Shown in pieces: positions 1 to 13,602 of a DNA stretch of 64,000 nucleotides; positions within the stretch are counted from its first letter, which is position 1; each line of letters starts with the position of its first letter. The translations under genes were made by a program, and so were the position numbers. The stretch is from contig NW_027488717.1 of NCBI RefSeq assembly GCF_050948215.1, positions 124,001-188,000 of the forward strand. Reading direction: 5' to 3'. The notes below the pieces were generated by a model, which made no database searches, had not been told where the DNA came from, and saw only the letters and a list, made by a program, of their open reading frames with translations. The DNA comes from Halictus rubicundus (Eukaryota; Arthropoda; Insecta; Hymenoptera; Halictidae).

Positions 1-3000
1 ATCCTCTTTCCTATCCTCGATCCTATCCTATCCTCTATCCTATCCTCTATAATATTGTTTACTCTATCATATCCTATCCTCTATCCTATAATATCATCTA
101 TCCTATCCTATCCTCTATCCTATCCTCTATCATATCCAATCCTCTATCCTATCCTATCCTCTATCCTATCCTATCCTCTATCCTATCCTATCCTCTATCC
201 TATCCTATCCTCTATCCTATCCTATCCTCTATCCTATCCTACCCTCTTTCCTATCCTATCCTCTATCCTATCCTATCCTATCCTCTATCCTATCCTATCC
301 TCTATCCTATCCTCTATCCTATCCTATCCTCTATCCTATCCTATCCTCTATCCTATCCTCTCCTCTATCCTATCCTACCCTCTTTCCTATCCTATCATCT
401 ATCCTATTCTATCCTCTATCCTATCCTCTATCATATCCAATCCTCTATCCTATCCTATCCTCTATCCAATTCTATCCTCTATCCTATTCTATCCTCTATC
501 CTATCCTATACTCTATCCACTATCCTATCCTACCCTCTTTCCTATCCTATCCTCTATCCTATCCTATCCTCTATCCTATCCTACCCTCTATCCTATCCTA
601 TCTTCTATCCTCTATCCTATCCTCTATCCTATCCTATCCTCTATCCTATGCTCTTTAATATCGTTTACTCTATCATATCCTATCCTCTATCCTATAATAT
701 CATCTATCCTATTCTATCCTCTATCCTATCCTCTATCATATCCAATCCTCTATCGTATCCTCAATCCTATCCTCTATCATATCCAATCCTCTATCGTATA
801 CTCTATCCTATCCTATCCTCTATCCTATCCTATCCTCTATACTATCCTATCCTCTATCCTATCCTACCCTCTTTCCTATCCTATCCTCTATCCTATCCTA
901 TCCTCTATCCTATCCTACCCTCTATCCTATCCTATCTTCTATCCTCTATCCTATCCTCTATCCTATCCTCTTTAATATTGTTTACTCTATCATATCCTAT
1001 CCTCTATCCTATAATATCATCTATCCTATCCTCTATCATATCCAATCCTCTATCGTATCCTCAATCCTATCCTATCCTCTATCCTATCCTATCCTCTATT
1101 ATATCCTATCCTCTATCCTATCCTATCCTCTATCCTATCCTATCCTCTATCCTATCCTATCCTCTATCCTATCCTATCCTCTATCCTATCCTCTACCCTA
1201 TCCTATCCTCTATAATATCGTTTACTCTATCATATCCTATCCTCTATCCTATAATATCATCTATCCTATTCTATCCTCTATCCTATCCTCTATCATATCC
1301 AATCCTCTATCCTATCCTATCCTCTATCCTATCCTATCCTCTATCCTATCCTATCCTCTATCGTATCCTATCCTCTATCCTAAACTATCCTATCCTCTAT
1401 CCTATCCTATCCTCTATCCTATCCTATCCTCTATCCTATCCTCTATCCTATCCTCTATCCTATCCTCTATCCTATCCTATCCTATCCTCTATCCTATCCT
1501 ATCCTCCATCAGATCCTCTAACCTATCCTATCATCTATACTATCCTCTATCGTATCCTATCCTATCCTCTATCCTATCCTATCCTCTATCCGATCCTCTA
1601 TCCTATCCTATCCCCTATCCTATCCTATCCTCTATCCTATCCTCTATCCAATCCTATCCTCTATCCTATCCTATCCTCTATCCTATCCTCTATCCAATCC
1701 TATCCTCTATCCTATCCTATCCTCTATCCTATCCTATCCTCTATCCTATCCTATCCTATCCTCTATCCTATCCTATCCTCTATCAGATCCTCTAACCTAT
1801 CCTATCATCTATACTATCCTCTATCGTATCCTATCCTATCCTCTATCCTATCCTATCCTCTATCCGATCCTCTATCCTATCCTATCCCCTATCCTATCCT
1901 ATCCTCTATCCTATCCTCTATCCTATCCTCTATCCTATCCTCTATCCTATCCTCGATCCTATCCTATCCTCTATCCTATCCTCTATAATATTGTTTACTC
2001 TATCATATCCTATCCTCTATCCTATAATATCATCTATCCTATCCTATCCTCTATCCTATCCTCTATCATATCCAATCCTCTATCCTATCCTATCCTCTAT
2101 CCTATCCTATCCTCTATCCTATCCTATCCTCTATCCTATCCTATCCTCTATCCTATCCTCTCCTCTATCCTATCCTACCCTCTTTCCTATCCTATCCTCT
2201 ATCCTATCCTATCCTATCCTCTATCCTATCCTATCCTCTATCCTATCCTCTATCCTATCCTATACTCTATCCTATCCTATCCTCTATCCTATCCTCTCCT
2301 CTATCCTATCCTACCCTCTTTCCTATCCTATCCTCTATCCTATCCTATCCTCTATCCTATCCTATCCCCTATCCTATCCTATCCTCTATCCTATCCTATC
2401 CTCTATCCTATCCTATCCTCTATCCTATCCTATCCTATCCTCTATCCTATCCTATCCTCTATCAGATCCTCTAACCTATCCTATCATCTATACTATCCTC
2501 TATCGTATCCTATCCTATCCTCTATCCGATCCTCTATCCTATCCTATCCCCTATCCTATCCTATCCTCTATCCTATCCTCTATCCTATCCTCTATCCTAT
2601 CCTCTATCCTATCCTCGATCCTATCCTATCCTCTATCCTATCCTCTATAATATTGTTTACTCTATCACATCCTATCCTCTATCCTATAATATCATCTATC
2701 CTATTCTATCCTCTATCCTATCCTCTATCATATCCAATCCTCTATCCTATCCTATCCTCTATCCTATCCTATCCTCTATCCTATCCTATCCTCTATCCTA
2801 TCCTATCCTCTATCCTATCCTATCCTCTATCCTATCCTCTCCTCTATCCTATCCTACCCTCTTTCCTATCCTATCCTCTATCCTATCCTATCCTATCCTC
2901 TATCCTATCCTATCCTCTATCCTATCCTCTCCTCGATCCCATCCTATCCTCTATCCCATCCTATCCTCTATCCTAACCTATCCTCTATCCTATCCTATCC

Positions 3001-3457
3001 TCTATCCTATCCTATCCTCTATCCTATCCTATCCTATCCTCTATCCTATCCTCTATCCTATCCTCTATCCTATCCTCGATCCTATCCTATCCTCTATTAT
3101 ATCCTATCCTCTATCCTATCCTATCCTCTATGCTATCCTATCCTCTATCCGATTCTCTATCCTATCCTATCCTCTATTATATCCTATCCTCTATCCTATC
3201 CTATCCTCTATCCTATCCTATCCTCTATCCTATCCTATCCTCGATCCCATCCTATCCTCTATCCCATCCTATCCTCTATCCTAACCTATCCTCTATCCTA
3301 TCCTATCCTCTATCCTATCCTATCCTCAATCCTATCCTATCCTCTATCCTATCCTATCCTCTATTATATCCTATCCTCTATCCTATCCTATCCTCTATCC
3401 TATCCTATCCTCTATCCTATCCTATCCTCTATCCTATCCTATCCTCTATCCTATCCT
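1..3457. repeat. Leader block with AATATTG cassettes
   Basis: Cassettes lie at 51, 657, 974, 1214, 1987 and 2649. The first about 300 bp after 51 repeats after 1987 (offset 1936). The stretch from about 370 (CCACTATCC, then ACCCTCTTT and TATCATCTATCC) resembles 9.76-10.05 kb. Cassettes 1987 and 2649 align with 10497 and 11188 (offsets 8510 and 8539) and with their partners at 33.5, 36.6 and 13.6 kb. The block therefore looks like a shuffled relative of the start of unit V. The cassette at 974 combines the TTTAATAT and ATTG features, so it is either a recombinant or an independent change. Confidence 0.7.
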
Positions 3458-5479
3458 ATCCTCTATCCTATCCTATCCTCTATCCTATCCTCTACCCTAT
3501 CCTATCCTCTATAATATCGTTTACTCTATCATATCCTATCCTCTATCCTATAATATCCTCTATCCTATCCTATCCTCTATCCTATTCTATCCTCTATCCT
3601 ATCCTCTATCATATCCAATCCTCTATCCTATCCTATCCTCGATCCTATCCTATCCCTTATCCTATCCTCTACCCTATCCTATCCTCTATAATATCGTTTA
3701 CTCTATCATATCCTATCCTCTATCCTATAATATCATCTATCCTATTCTATCCTCTATCCTATCCTCTATCCTATCCTATCCTCTATCCTATCCTATCCTC
3801 TATCCGATCCTCTATCCTATCCTATCCTGTATCCTATCCTATCCTCTCTCCGATCCTCTATCCTATCCTATCCTCTATTATATCCTATCCTCTATCCTAT
3901 CCTATCCTCTATCCTATCCTATCCTCTATCCTATCCTATCCTCTATCCTATCCTATCCTCGATCCCATCCTATCCTCTATCCCATCCTATCCTCTATCCT
4001 AACCTATCCTCTATCCTATCCTATCCTCTATCCTATCCTATCCTCTATCCTATCCTATCCTCAATCCTATCCTATCCTCTATCCTCTATCCTATCCTATC
4101 CTCTGTCCTATCCTATCCTCTATCCTATCCTATCCTCTATCCTATCCTATCCTCTATCCTATCCTCTATCCTATCCTCTATCCTATCCTCTATCCAATCC
4201 TATCCTCTATCCTATCCTATCCTCTATCCTATCCTATCATCTATCCTATCCTATCCTCTATCCTATCCTATCCTATCCTCTATCCTATCCTATCCTCTAT
4301 CAGATCCTCTAACCTATCCTATTATCTATACTATCCTCTATCGTATCCTATCCTATCCTCTATCCTATCCTATCCTCTATTATATCCTATCCTCTATCCT
4401 ACCCTATCCTCTATCCTATCCTATCCTCTATCCTATCCTATCCTCTATCCTATCCTCTACCCTATCCTATCCTCTATAATATCGTTTACTCTATCATATC
4501 CTATCCTCTATCCTATAATATCATCTATCCTATTCTATCCTCTATCCTATCCTATCCTCTATCCCATCCTGTCCTCTATCCTATCCTATCCTCTATCCTA
4601 TCCTCTATCCTATCCTCTATCCTATCCTCTATCCTATCCTCGATCCTATCCTATCCTCTATCCTATCCTATCCTCTATCCGATCCTCTATCCTATCCTAT
4701 CCTCTATCCTATCCTATCCTCTATTATATCCTATCCTCTATCCTATCCTATCCTCTATCCTATCCTATCCTCTTTCCTATCTTATCCTCGATCCCATCCT
4801 ATCCTCTATCCCATCCTATCCTCTATCCTAACCTATCCTCTATCCTAACCTATCCTCTATCCTATCCTATCCTCTATCCTATCCTATCCTCTATCCTATC
4901 CTATCCTCTATCCTATCCTATCCTCTATCCTCTATCCTATCCTATCCTCTATCCTATCCTATCCTCTATCCTATCCTATCCTCAATCCTATCCTATCCTC
5001 TATCCTATCCTATCCTCTATTATATCCTATCCTCTTTCCTATCCTATCCTCTATCCTATCCTATCCCCTATCCTATCCTATCCTCTATCCTATCCTATCC
5101 TCTATCCTATCCTATCCTCTATCCTATCCTATCCTCTATCCTATCCTATCCTCTATCCTATCCTATCCTCTATCCTATACTCTACCCTATCCTATCCTCT
5201 ATAATATCGTTTACTCTATCATAGCCTATCCTCTATCCTATAATATCATCTATCCTATTCTATCCTCTATCCTATCCTCTATCATATCCAATCCTCTATC
5301 CTATCCTATCCTCGATCCTATCCTATCCCTTATCCTATCCTCTACCCTATCCTATCCTCTATAATATCGTTTACTCTATCATATCCTATCCTCTATCCTA
5401 TAATATCATCTATCCTATTCTATCCTCTATCCTATCCTCTATCCTATCCTATCCTCTATCCTATCCTATCCTCTATCCG
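3458..5479. repeat. Higher-order unit A, copy 1
   Basis: This is a roughly 2.02-kb unit carrying cassettes at 3513, 3690, 4478, 5203 and 5363. Other landmarks are TCTCTCCG near 3845, TCTGTCC near 4102, CAGATCCTCTAACC at 4301, CCTGTCC near 4567 and a CCCCTATCC variant near 5067. The next unit repeats these in the same order at offsets 2022 (left half) and 2010 (right half), so it is a tandem repeat with small internal indels. A private G (ATAGCC) sits near 5224. Confidence 0.85.
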
Positions 5480-7355
5480 ATCCTCTATCCTATCCTATCC
5501 TCTATCCTATCCTCTACCCTATCCTATCCTCTATAATATCGTTTACTCTATCATATCCTATCCTCTATCCTATAATATCCTCTATCCTATCCTATCCTCT
5601 ATCCTATTCTATCCTCTATCCTATCCTCTATCATATCCAATCCTCTATCCTATCCTATCCTCGATCCTATCCTATCCCTTATCCTATCCTCTACCCTATC
5701 CTATCCTCTATAATATCGTTTACTCTATCATATCCTATCCTCTATCCTATAATATCATCTATCCTATTCTATCCTCTATCCTATCCTCTATCCTATCCTA
5801 TCCTCTATCCTATCCTATCCTCTATCCGATCCTCTATCCTATCCTATCCTGTATCCTATCCTATCCTCTCTCCGATCCTCTATCCTATCCTATCCTATCC
5901 TCTATCCTATCCTATCCTCTATTATATCCTATCCTCTATCCTATCCTATCCTCTATCCTATCCTATCCTCGATCCCATCCTATCCTCTATCCCATCCTAT
6001 CCTCTATCCTAACCTATCCTCTATCCTATCCTATCCTCTATCCTATCCTATCCTCTATCCTATCCTATCCTCAATCCTATCCTATCCTCTATCCTCTATC
6101 CTATCCTATCCTCTGTCCTATCCTATCCTCTATCCTATCCTATCCTCTATCCTATCCTATCCTCTATCCTATCCTCTATCCTATCCTCTATCCTATCCTC
6201 TATCCAATCCTATCCTCTATCCTATCCTATCCTCTATCCTATCCTATCATCTATCCTATCCTATCCTCTATCCTATCCTATCCTATCCTCTATCCTATCC
6301 TATCCTCTATCAGATCCTCTAACCTATCCTATTATCTATACTATCCTCTATCGTATCCTATCCTATCCTCTATCCTATCCTATCCTCTATTATATCCTAT
6401 CCTCTATCCTACCCTATCCTCTATCTTATCCTATCCTCTATCCTATCCTATCCTCTATCCTATCCTCTACCCTATCCTATCCTCTATAATATCGTTTACT
6501 CTATCATATCCTATCCTCTATCCTATAATATCATCTATCCTATTCTATCCTCTATCCTATCCTATCCTCTATCCCATCCTGTCCTCTATCCTATCCTATC
6601 CTCTATCCTATCCTCTATCCTATCCTCTATCCTATCCTCTATCCTATCCTCGATCCTATCCTATCCTCTATCCTATCCTATCCTCTATCCGATCCTCTAT
6701 CCTATCCTATCCTCTATCCTATCCTATCCTCTATTATATCCTATCCTCTATCCTATCCTATCCTCTATCCTATCCTATCCTCTTTCCTATCTTATCCTCG
6801 ATCCCATCCTATCCTCTATCCCATCCTATCCTCTATCCTAACCTATCCTCTATCCTAACCTATCCTCTATCCTATCCTATCCTCTATCCTATCCTATCCT
6901 CTATCCTATCCTATCCTCTATCCTATCCTATCCTCTATCCTCTATCCTATCCTATCCTCTATCCTATCCTATCCTCTATCCTATCCTATCCTCAATCCTA
7001 TCCTATCCTCTATCCTATCCTATCCTCTATTATATCCTATCCTCTTTCCTATCCTATCCTCTATCCTATCCTATCCCCTATCCTATCCTATCCTCTATCC
7101 TATCCTATCCTCTATCCTATCCTATCCTCTATCCTATCCTATCCTCTATCCTATCCTATCCTCTATCCTATCCTATCCTCTATCCTATCCTCTACCCTAT
7201 CCTATCCTCTATAATATCGTTTACTCTATCATATCCTATCCTCTATCCTATAATATCATCTATCCTATTCTATCCTCTATCCTATCCTCTATCATATCCA
7301 ATCCTCTATCCTATCCTATCCTCGATCCTATCCTATCCCTTATCCTATCCTCTAT
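5480..7355. repeat. Higher-order unit A, copy 2
   Basis: Cassettes 5535, 5712, 6488 and 7213 match 3513, 3690, 4478 and 5203 of copy 1. The offset is 2022 up to about 5867, shifts to about 2044 locally, and is 2010 from about 5971 to the end. At 7351 this copy lacks 17 bp that copy 1 has before its next cassette (one 5-mer plus one 12-mer). Over several hundred bases compared by eye I saw only isolated substitutions. Confidence 0.85.
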
Positions 7356-8046
7356 AATATCGTTTACTCTATCATATCCTATCCTCTATCCTATAATATC
7401 ATCTATCCTATTCTATCCTCTATCCTATCCTCTATCCTATCCTATCCTCTATCCTATCCTATCCTCTATCCGATCCTCTATCCTATCCTATCCTGTATCC
7501 TATCCTATCCTCTCTCCGATCCTCTATCCTATCCTATCCTCTATTATATCCTATCCTCTATCCTATCCTATCCTCTATCCTATCCTATCCTCTATCCTAT
7601 CCTATCCTCTATCCTATCCCATCCTCGATCCCATCCTATCCTCTATCCCATCCTATCCTCTATCCTAACCTATCCTCTATCCTATCCTATCCTCTATCCT
7701 ATCCTATCCTCTATCCTATCCTATCCTCTATCCTATCCTATCCTCTATCCTCTATCCTATCCTATCCTCTGTCCTATCCTATCCTCTATCCTATCCTATC
7801 CTCTATCCTATCCTATCCTCTATCCTATCCTCTATCCTATCCTCTATCCTATCCTCTATCCAATCCTATCCTCTATCCTATCCTATCCTCTATCCTATCC
7901 TATCATCTATCCTATCCTATCCTCTATCCTATCCTATCCTATCCTCTATCCTATCCTATCCTCTATCAGATCCTCTAACCTATCCTATTATCTATACTAT
8001 CCTCTATCGTATCCTATCCTATCCTCTATCCTATCCTATCCTCTAT
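7356..8046. repeat. Higher-order unit A, copy 3 (truncated)
   Basis: Aligns with 3690-4380 of copy 1 at a constant offset of 3666 (cassette 3690 to 7356, TCTCTCCG 3845 to 7511, TCTGTCC 4101 to 7767, CAGATCC 4301 to 7967). It stops abruptly near 8047, where the expected TTATATCC continuation is replaced by CATATCC from a cassette tail. That marks a deletion junction into copy 4. Confidence 0.8.
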
Positions 8047-9480
8047 CATATCCTATCCTCTATCCTATAATATCATCTATCCTATTCTATCCTCTATCCT
8101 ATCCTCTATCATATCCAATCCTCTATCCTATCCTATCCTCGATCCTATCCTATCCCTTATCCTATCCTCTACCCTATCCTATCCTCTATAATATCGTTTA
8201 CTCTATCATATCCTATCCTCTATCCTATAATATCATCTATCCTATTCTATCCTCTATCCTATCCTCTATCCTATCCTATCCTCTATCCTATCCTATCCTC
8301 TATCCGATCCTCTATCCTATCCTATCCTGTATCCTATCCTATCCTCTCTCCGATCCTCTATCCTATCCTATCCTCTATTATATCCTATCCTCTATCCTAT
8401 CCTATCCTCTATCCTATCCTATCCTCTATCCTATCCTATCCTCTATCCTATCCTATCCTCGATCCCATCCTATCCTCTATCCCATCCTATCCTCCATCCT
8501 AACCTATCCTCTATCCTATCCTATCCTCTATCCTATCCTATCCTCTATCCTATCCTATCCTCTATCCTATCCTATCCTCTATCCTCTATCCTATCCTATC
8601 CTCTGTCCTATCCTATCCTCTATCCTATCCTATCCTCTATCCTATCCTATCCTCTATCCTATCCTCTATCCTATCCTCTATCCTATCCTCTATCCAATCC
8701 TATCCTCTATCCTATCCTATCCTCTATCCTATCCTATCATCTATCCTATCCTATCCTCTATCCTATCCTATCCTATCCTCTATCCTATCCTATCCTCTAT
8801 CAGATCCTCTAACCTATCCTATTATCTATACTATCCTCTATCGTATCCTATCCTATCCTCTATCCTATCCTATCCTCTATTATATCCTATCCTCTATCCT
8901 ACCCTATCCTCTATCCTATCCTATCCTCTATCCTATCCTATCCTCTATCCTATCCTCTACCCTATCCTATCCTCTATAATATCGTTTACTCTATCATATC
9001 CTATCCTCTATCCTATAATATCATCAATCCTATTCTATCCTCTATCCTATCCTATCCTCTATCCCATCCTGTCCTCTATCCTATCCTATCCTCTATCCTA
9101 TGCTCTATCCTATCCTCTATCCTATCCTCTATCCTATCCTCGATCCTATCCTATCCTCTATCCTATCCTATCCTCTATCCGATCCTCTATCCTATCCTAT
9201 CCTCTATCCTATCCTATCCTCTATTATATCCTATCCTCTATCCTATCCTATCCTCTATCCTATCCTATCCTCTTTCCTATCTTATCCTCGATCCCATCCT
9301 ATCCTCTATCCCATCCTATCCTCTATCCTAACCTATCCTCTATCCTAACCTATCCTCTATCCTATCCTATCCTCTATCCTATCCTATCCTCTATCCTATC
9401 CTATCCTCTATCCTATCCTATCCTCTATCCTCTATCCTATCCTATCCTCTATCCTATCCTATCCTCTATCCTATCCTATC
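8047..9480. repeat. Higher-order unit A, copy 4 (right part shared with duplicon D)
   Basis: Aligns with about 3547-4980 of copy 1 at an exact offset of 4500 (TCTCTCCG 3845 to 8345, CCTGTCC 4567 to 9067, cassettes 3690 to 8190 and 4478 to 8978). Similarity fades near 9480, where the TCAATCC variant of copy 1 reads TCTATCC. From about 8855 onward the same sequence is also the left edge of the 23-kb duplicon, so that duplication broke inside an A unit. Confidence 0.82.
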
Positions 9481-10496
9481 CTCTATCCTATCCTATCCTC
9501 TATCCTATCCTATCCTCTATCCTATCCTATCCTCTATCCTATCCTATCCTCTATCCTATCCTATCCTATCCTCTATCCTATCCTATCCTCTATCCTATCC
9601 TATCCTCTATCCTATCCTATCCTCTATCAGATCCTCTAACCTATCCTATCATCTATACTATCCTCTATCCCATCTTATCCTCTATCCTATCCTATCCTCT
9701 ATCCTATCCTATCCTCTATCCTATCCTATCTTCTATCCTATCCCCTCCTCTATCCTATCCTATACTCTATCCACTATCCTATCCTACCCTCTTTCCTATC
9801 CTATCATCTATCCTATTCTATCCTCTATCCTATCCTCTATCATATCCAATCCTCTATCCTATCCTATCCTCTATCCTATTCTATCCTCTATCCTATTCTA
9901 TCCTCTATCCTATCCTATACTCTATCCACTATCCTATCCTACCCTCTTTCCTATCCTATCCTCTATCCTATCCTATCCTCTATCCTATCCTACCCTCTAT
10001 CCTATCCTATCTTCTATCCTCTATCCTATCCTCTATCCTATCCTCTTTAATATCGTTTACTCTATCATATCCTATCCTCTATCCTATAATATCATCTATC
10101 CTATTCTATCCTCTATCCTATCCTCTATCATATCCAATCCTCTATCGTATCCTCAATCCTATCCTATCCCCTATCCTATCCTATCCTCTATCCTATCCTC
10201 TATCCAATCCTATCCTCTATCCTATCCTATCCTCTATCCTATCCTATCCTCTATCCTATCCTATCCTATCCTCTATCCTATCCTATCCTCTATCAGATCC
10301 TCTAACCTATCCTATCATCTATACTATCCTCTATCGTATCCTATCCTATCCTCTATCCTATCCTATCCTCTATCCGATCCTCTATCCTATCCTATCCCCT
10401 ATCCTATCCTATCCTCTATCCTATCCTCTATCCTATCCTCTATCCTATCCTCTATCCTATCCTCGATCCTATCCTATCCTCTATCCTATCCTCTAT

Positions 10497-13400
10497 AATA
10501 TTGTTTACTCTATCATATCCTATCCTCTATCCTATAATATCATCTATCCTATCCTATCCTCTATCCTATCCTCTATCATATCCAATCCTCTATCCTATCC
10601 TATCCTCTATCCTATCCTATCCTCTATCCTATCCTATCCTCTATCCTATCCTATCCTCTATCCTATCCTCTCCTCTATCCTATCCTACCCTCTTTCCTAT
10701 CCTATCCTCTATCCTATCCTATCCTATCCTCTATCCTATCCTATCCTCTATCCTATCCTCTATCCTATCCTATCCTCTATCCTATCCTATCCTCTATCCT
10801 ATCCTCTCCTCTATCCTATCTTACCCTCTTTCCTATCCTATCCTCTATCCTATCCTATCCTCTATCCTATCCTATCCTCTATCCTATCTTATCCTCTATC
10901 CTATCCTATCCTCTATCCTATCCTATCCTCTATCCTATCCTATCCTCTATCCTATCCTATCCTATCCTCTATCCTATCCTATCCTCTATCAGATCCTCTA
11001 ACCTATCCTATCATCTATACTATCCTCTATCGTATCCTATCCTATCCTCTATCCGATCCTCTATCCTATCCTATCCCCTATCCTATCCTATCCTCTATCC
11101 TATCCTCTATCCTATCCTCTATCCTATCCTCTATCCTATCCTCTATCCTATCCTCGATCCTATCCTATCCTCTATCCTATCCTCTATAATATTGTTTACT
11201 CTATCACATCCTATCCTCTATCCTATAATATCATCTATCCTATTCTATCCTCTATCCTATCCTCTATCATATCCAATCCTCTATCCTATCCTATCCTCTA
11301 TCCTATCCTATCCTCTATCCTATCCTATCCTCTATCCTATCCTATCCTCTATCCTATCCTCTCCTCTATCCTATCCTACCCTCTTTCCTATCCTATCCTC
11401 TATCCTATCCTATCCTATCCTCTATCATATCCTATCCTCTATCCTATCCTATCCTCGATCCCATCCTATCCTCTATCCCATCCTATCCTCTATCCTAACC
11501 TATCCTCTATCCTATCCTATCCTCTATCCTATCCTATCCTCTATCCTATCCTATCCTTTATCCTATCCTATCCTATCCTCTATCCTCTATCCTATCCTAT
11601 CCTCTATCCTATCCTATACTCTATCCTATCCTCTATCCTATCCTCTATCCAATCCTATCCTCTATCCTATCCTATCCTCTATCCTATCCTATCCTCTATC
11701 CTATCCTATCCTCTATCCGATTCTCTATCCTATCCTATCCTCTATTATATCCTATCCTCTATCCTATCCTATCCTCTATCCTATCCTATCCTCTATCCTA
11801 TCCTATCCTCGATCCCATCCTATCCTCTATCCCATCCTATCCTCTATCCTAACCTATCCTCTATCCTATCCTATCCTCTATCCTATCCTATCCTCAATCC
11901 TATCCTATCCTCTATCCTATCCTATCCTCTATTATATCCTATCCTCTATCCTATCCTATCCTCTATCCTATCCTATCCTCTATCCTATCCTATCCTCTAT
12001 CCTATCCTATCCTCTATCCTATCCTATCCTCTATCCTATCCTATCCTCTATCCTATCCTATCCTCTATCCTATCCTCTACCCTATCCTATCCTCTATAAT
12101 ATCGTTTACTCTATCATATCCTATCCTCTATCCTATAATATCATCTATCCTATTCTATCCTCTATCCTATCCTCTATCATATCCAATCCTCTATCCTATC
12201 CTATCCTCGATCCTATCCTATCCCTTATCCTATCCTCTACCCTATCCTATCCTCTATAATATCGTTTACTCTATCATATCCTATCCTCTATCCTATAATA
12301 TCATCTATCCTATTCTATCCTCTATCCTATCCTCTATCCTATCTTATCCTCTATCCTATCCTATCCTCTATCCGATCCTCTATCCTATCCTATCCTGTAT
12401 CCTATCCTATCCTCTCTCCGATCCTCTATCCTATCCTATCCTCTATTATATCCTATCCTCTATCCTATCCTATCCTCTATCCTATCCTATCCTCTATCCT
12501 ATCCTATCCTCTATCCTATCCTATCCTCGATCCCATCCTATCCTCTATCCCATCCTATCCTCTATCCTAACCTATCCTCTATCCTATCCTATCCTCTATC
12601 CTATCCTATCCTCTATCCTATCCTATCCTCTATCCTATCCTATCCTCTATCCTCTATCCTATCCTATCCTCTATCCTATCCTATCCTCTATCCTATCCTA
12701 TCCTCTATCCTATCCTATCCTCTATCCTATCCTCTATCCTATCCTCTATCCTATCCTCTATCCAATCCTATCCTCTATCCTATCCTATCCTCTATCCTAT
12801 CCTATCATCTATCCTATCCTATCCTCTATCCTATCCTATCCTATCCTCTATCCTATCCTATCCTCTATCAGATCCTCTAACCTATCCTATTATCTATACT
12901 ATCCTCTACCGTATCCTATCCTATCCTCTATCCTATCCTATCCTCTATTATATCCTATCCTCTATCCTATCCTATCCTCTATCCTATCCTATCCTCTATC
13001 CTATCCTCTACCCTATCCTATCCTCTATAATATCGTTTACTCTATCATATCCTATCCTCTATCCTATAATATCATCTATCCTATTCTATCCTCTATCCTA
13101 TCCTCTATCATATCCAATCCTCTATCGTATCCTCAATCCTATCCTCTTTAATATCGTTTACTCTATCATATCCTATCCTCTATCCTATAATATCATCTAT
13201 CCTATTCTATCCTCTATCCTATCCTCTATCATATCCAATCCTCTATCGTATCCTCAATCCTATCCTATCCCCTATCCTATCCTATCCTCTATCCTATCCT
13301 CTATCCAATCCTATCCTCTATCCTATCCTATCCTCTATCCTATCCTATCCTCTATCCTATCCTATCCTATCCTATCCTCTATCCTATCCTATCCTCTATC

Positions 13401-13602
13401 AGATCCTCTAACCTATCCTATCATCTATACTATCCTCTATCGTATCCTATCCTATCCTCTATCCTATCCTATCCTCTATCCGATCCTCTATCCCATCCTA
13501 TCCCCTATCCTATCCTATCCTCTATCCTATCCTCTATCCTATCCTCTATCCTATCCTCTATCCTATCCTCGATCCTATCCTATCCTCTATCCTATCCTCT
13601 AT
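10497..13602. repeat. Higher-order unit V, copy 1
   Basis: A 3.1-kb unit with cassettes 10497, 11188, 12098, 12258, 13029 and 13150. The next unit repeats the first five (offsets 3106, 2922, 2900, 2900, 2929). It starts with the AATATTG subtype and contains a 160-bp doublet at 12098/12258 with a CCCTTATCC variant between the two cassettes. The same unit is at 33462-36613. Confidence 0.8.
12098..12417. repeat. Representative 160-bp cassette doublet
   Basis: Two cassettes begin exactly 160 bp apart. The same spacing occurs at 5203/5363, 14998/15158, 17239/17399, 20186/20346, 23787/23947, 26820/26980, 31652/31812, 35097/35257, 38043/38203, 40228/40388, 43216/43376, 46882/47042, 50864/51024, 52365/52525, 53459/53619 and 55698/55858. 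Three internal subtypes exist: CCCTTATCC with CTACCC (A and V units), CCTCTATCC with CTACGC (U units) and CCTCTATCC with CTACCC (W blocks). Two further doublets, 3513/3690 and 5535/5712, are spaced 177 bp, that is 160 plus 17. Confidence 0.85.

Noticed and set aside
3506..3532. TATAAT in the cassettes resembling a bacterial -10 box or TATA element
   Set aside because: It recurs at most of the about 128 cassettes with no -35-like element and no downstream gene. It is better explained as a satellite variant.
4290..4320. CCTAACC words resembling telomeric CCTAA repeats of insects
   Set aside because: They occur singly as one-base variants of CCTATCC and never in tandem.
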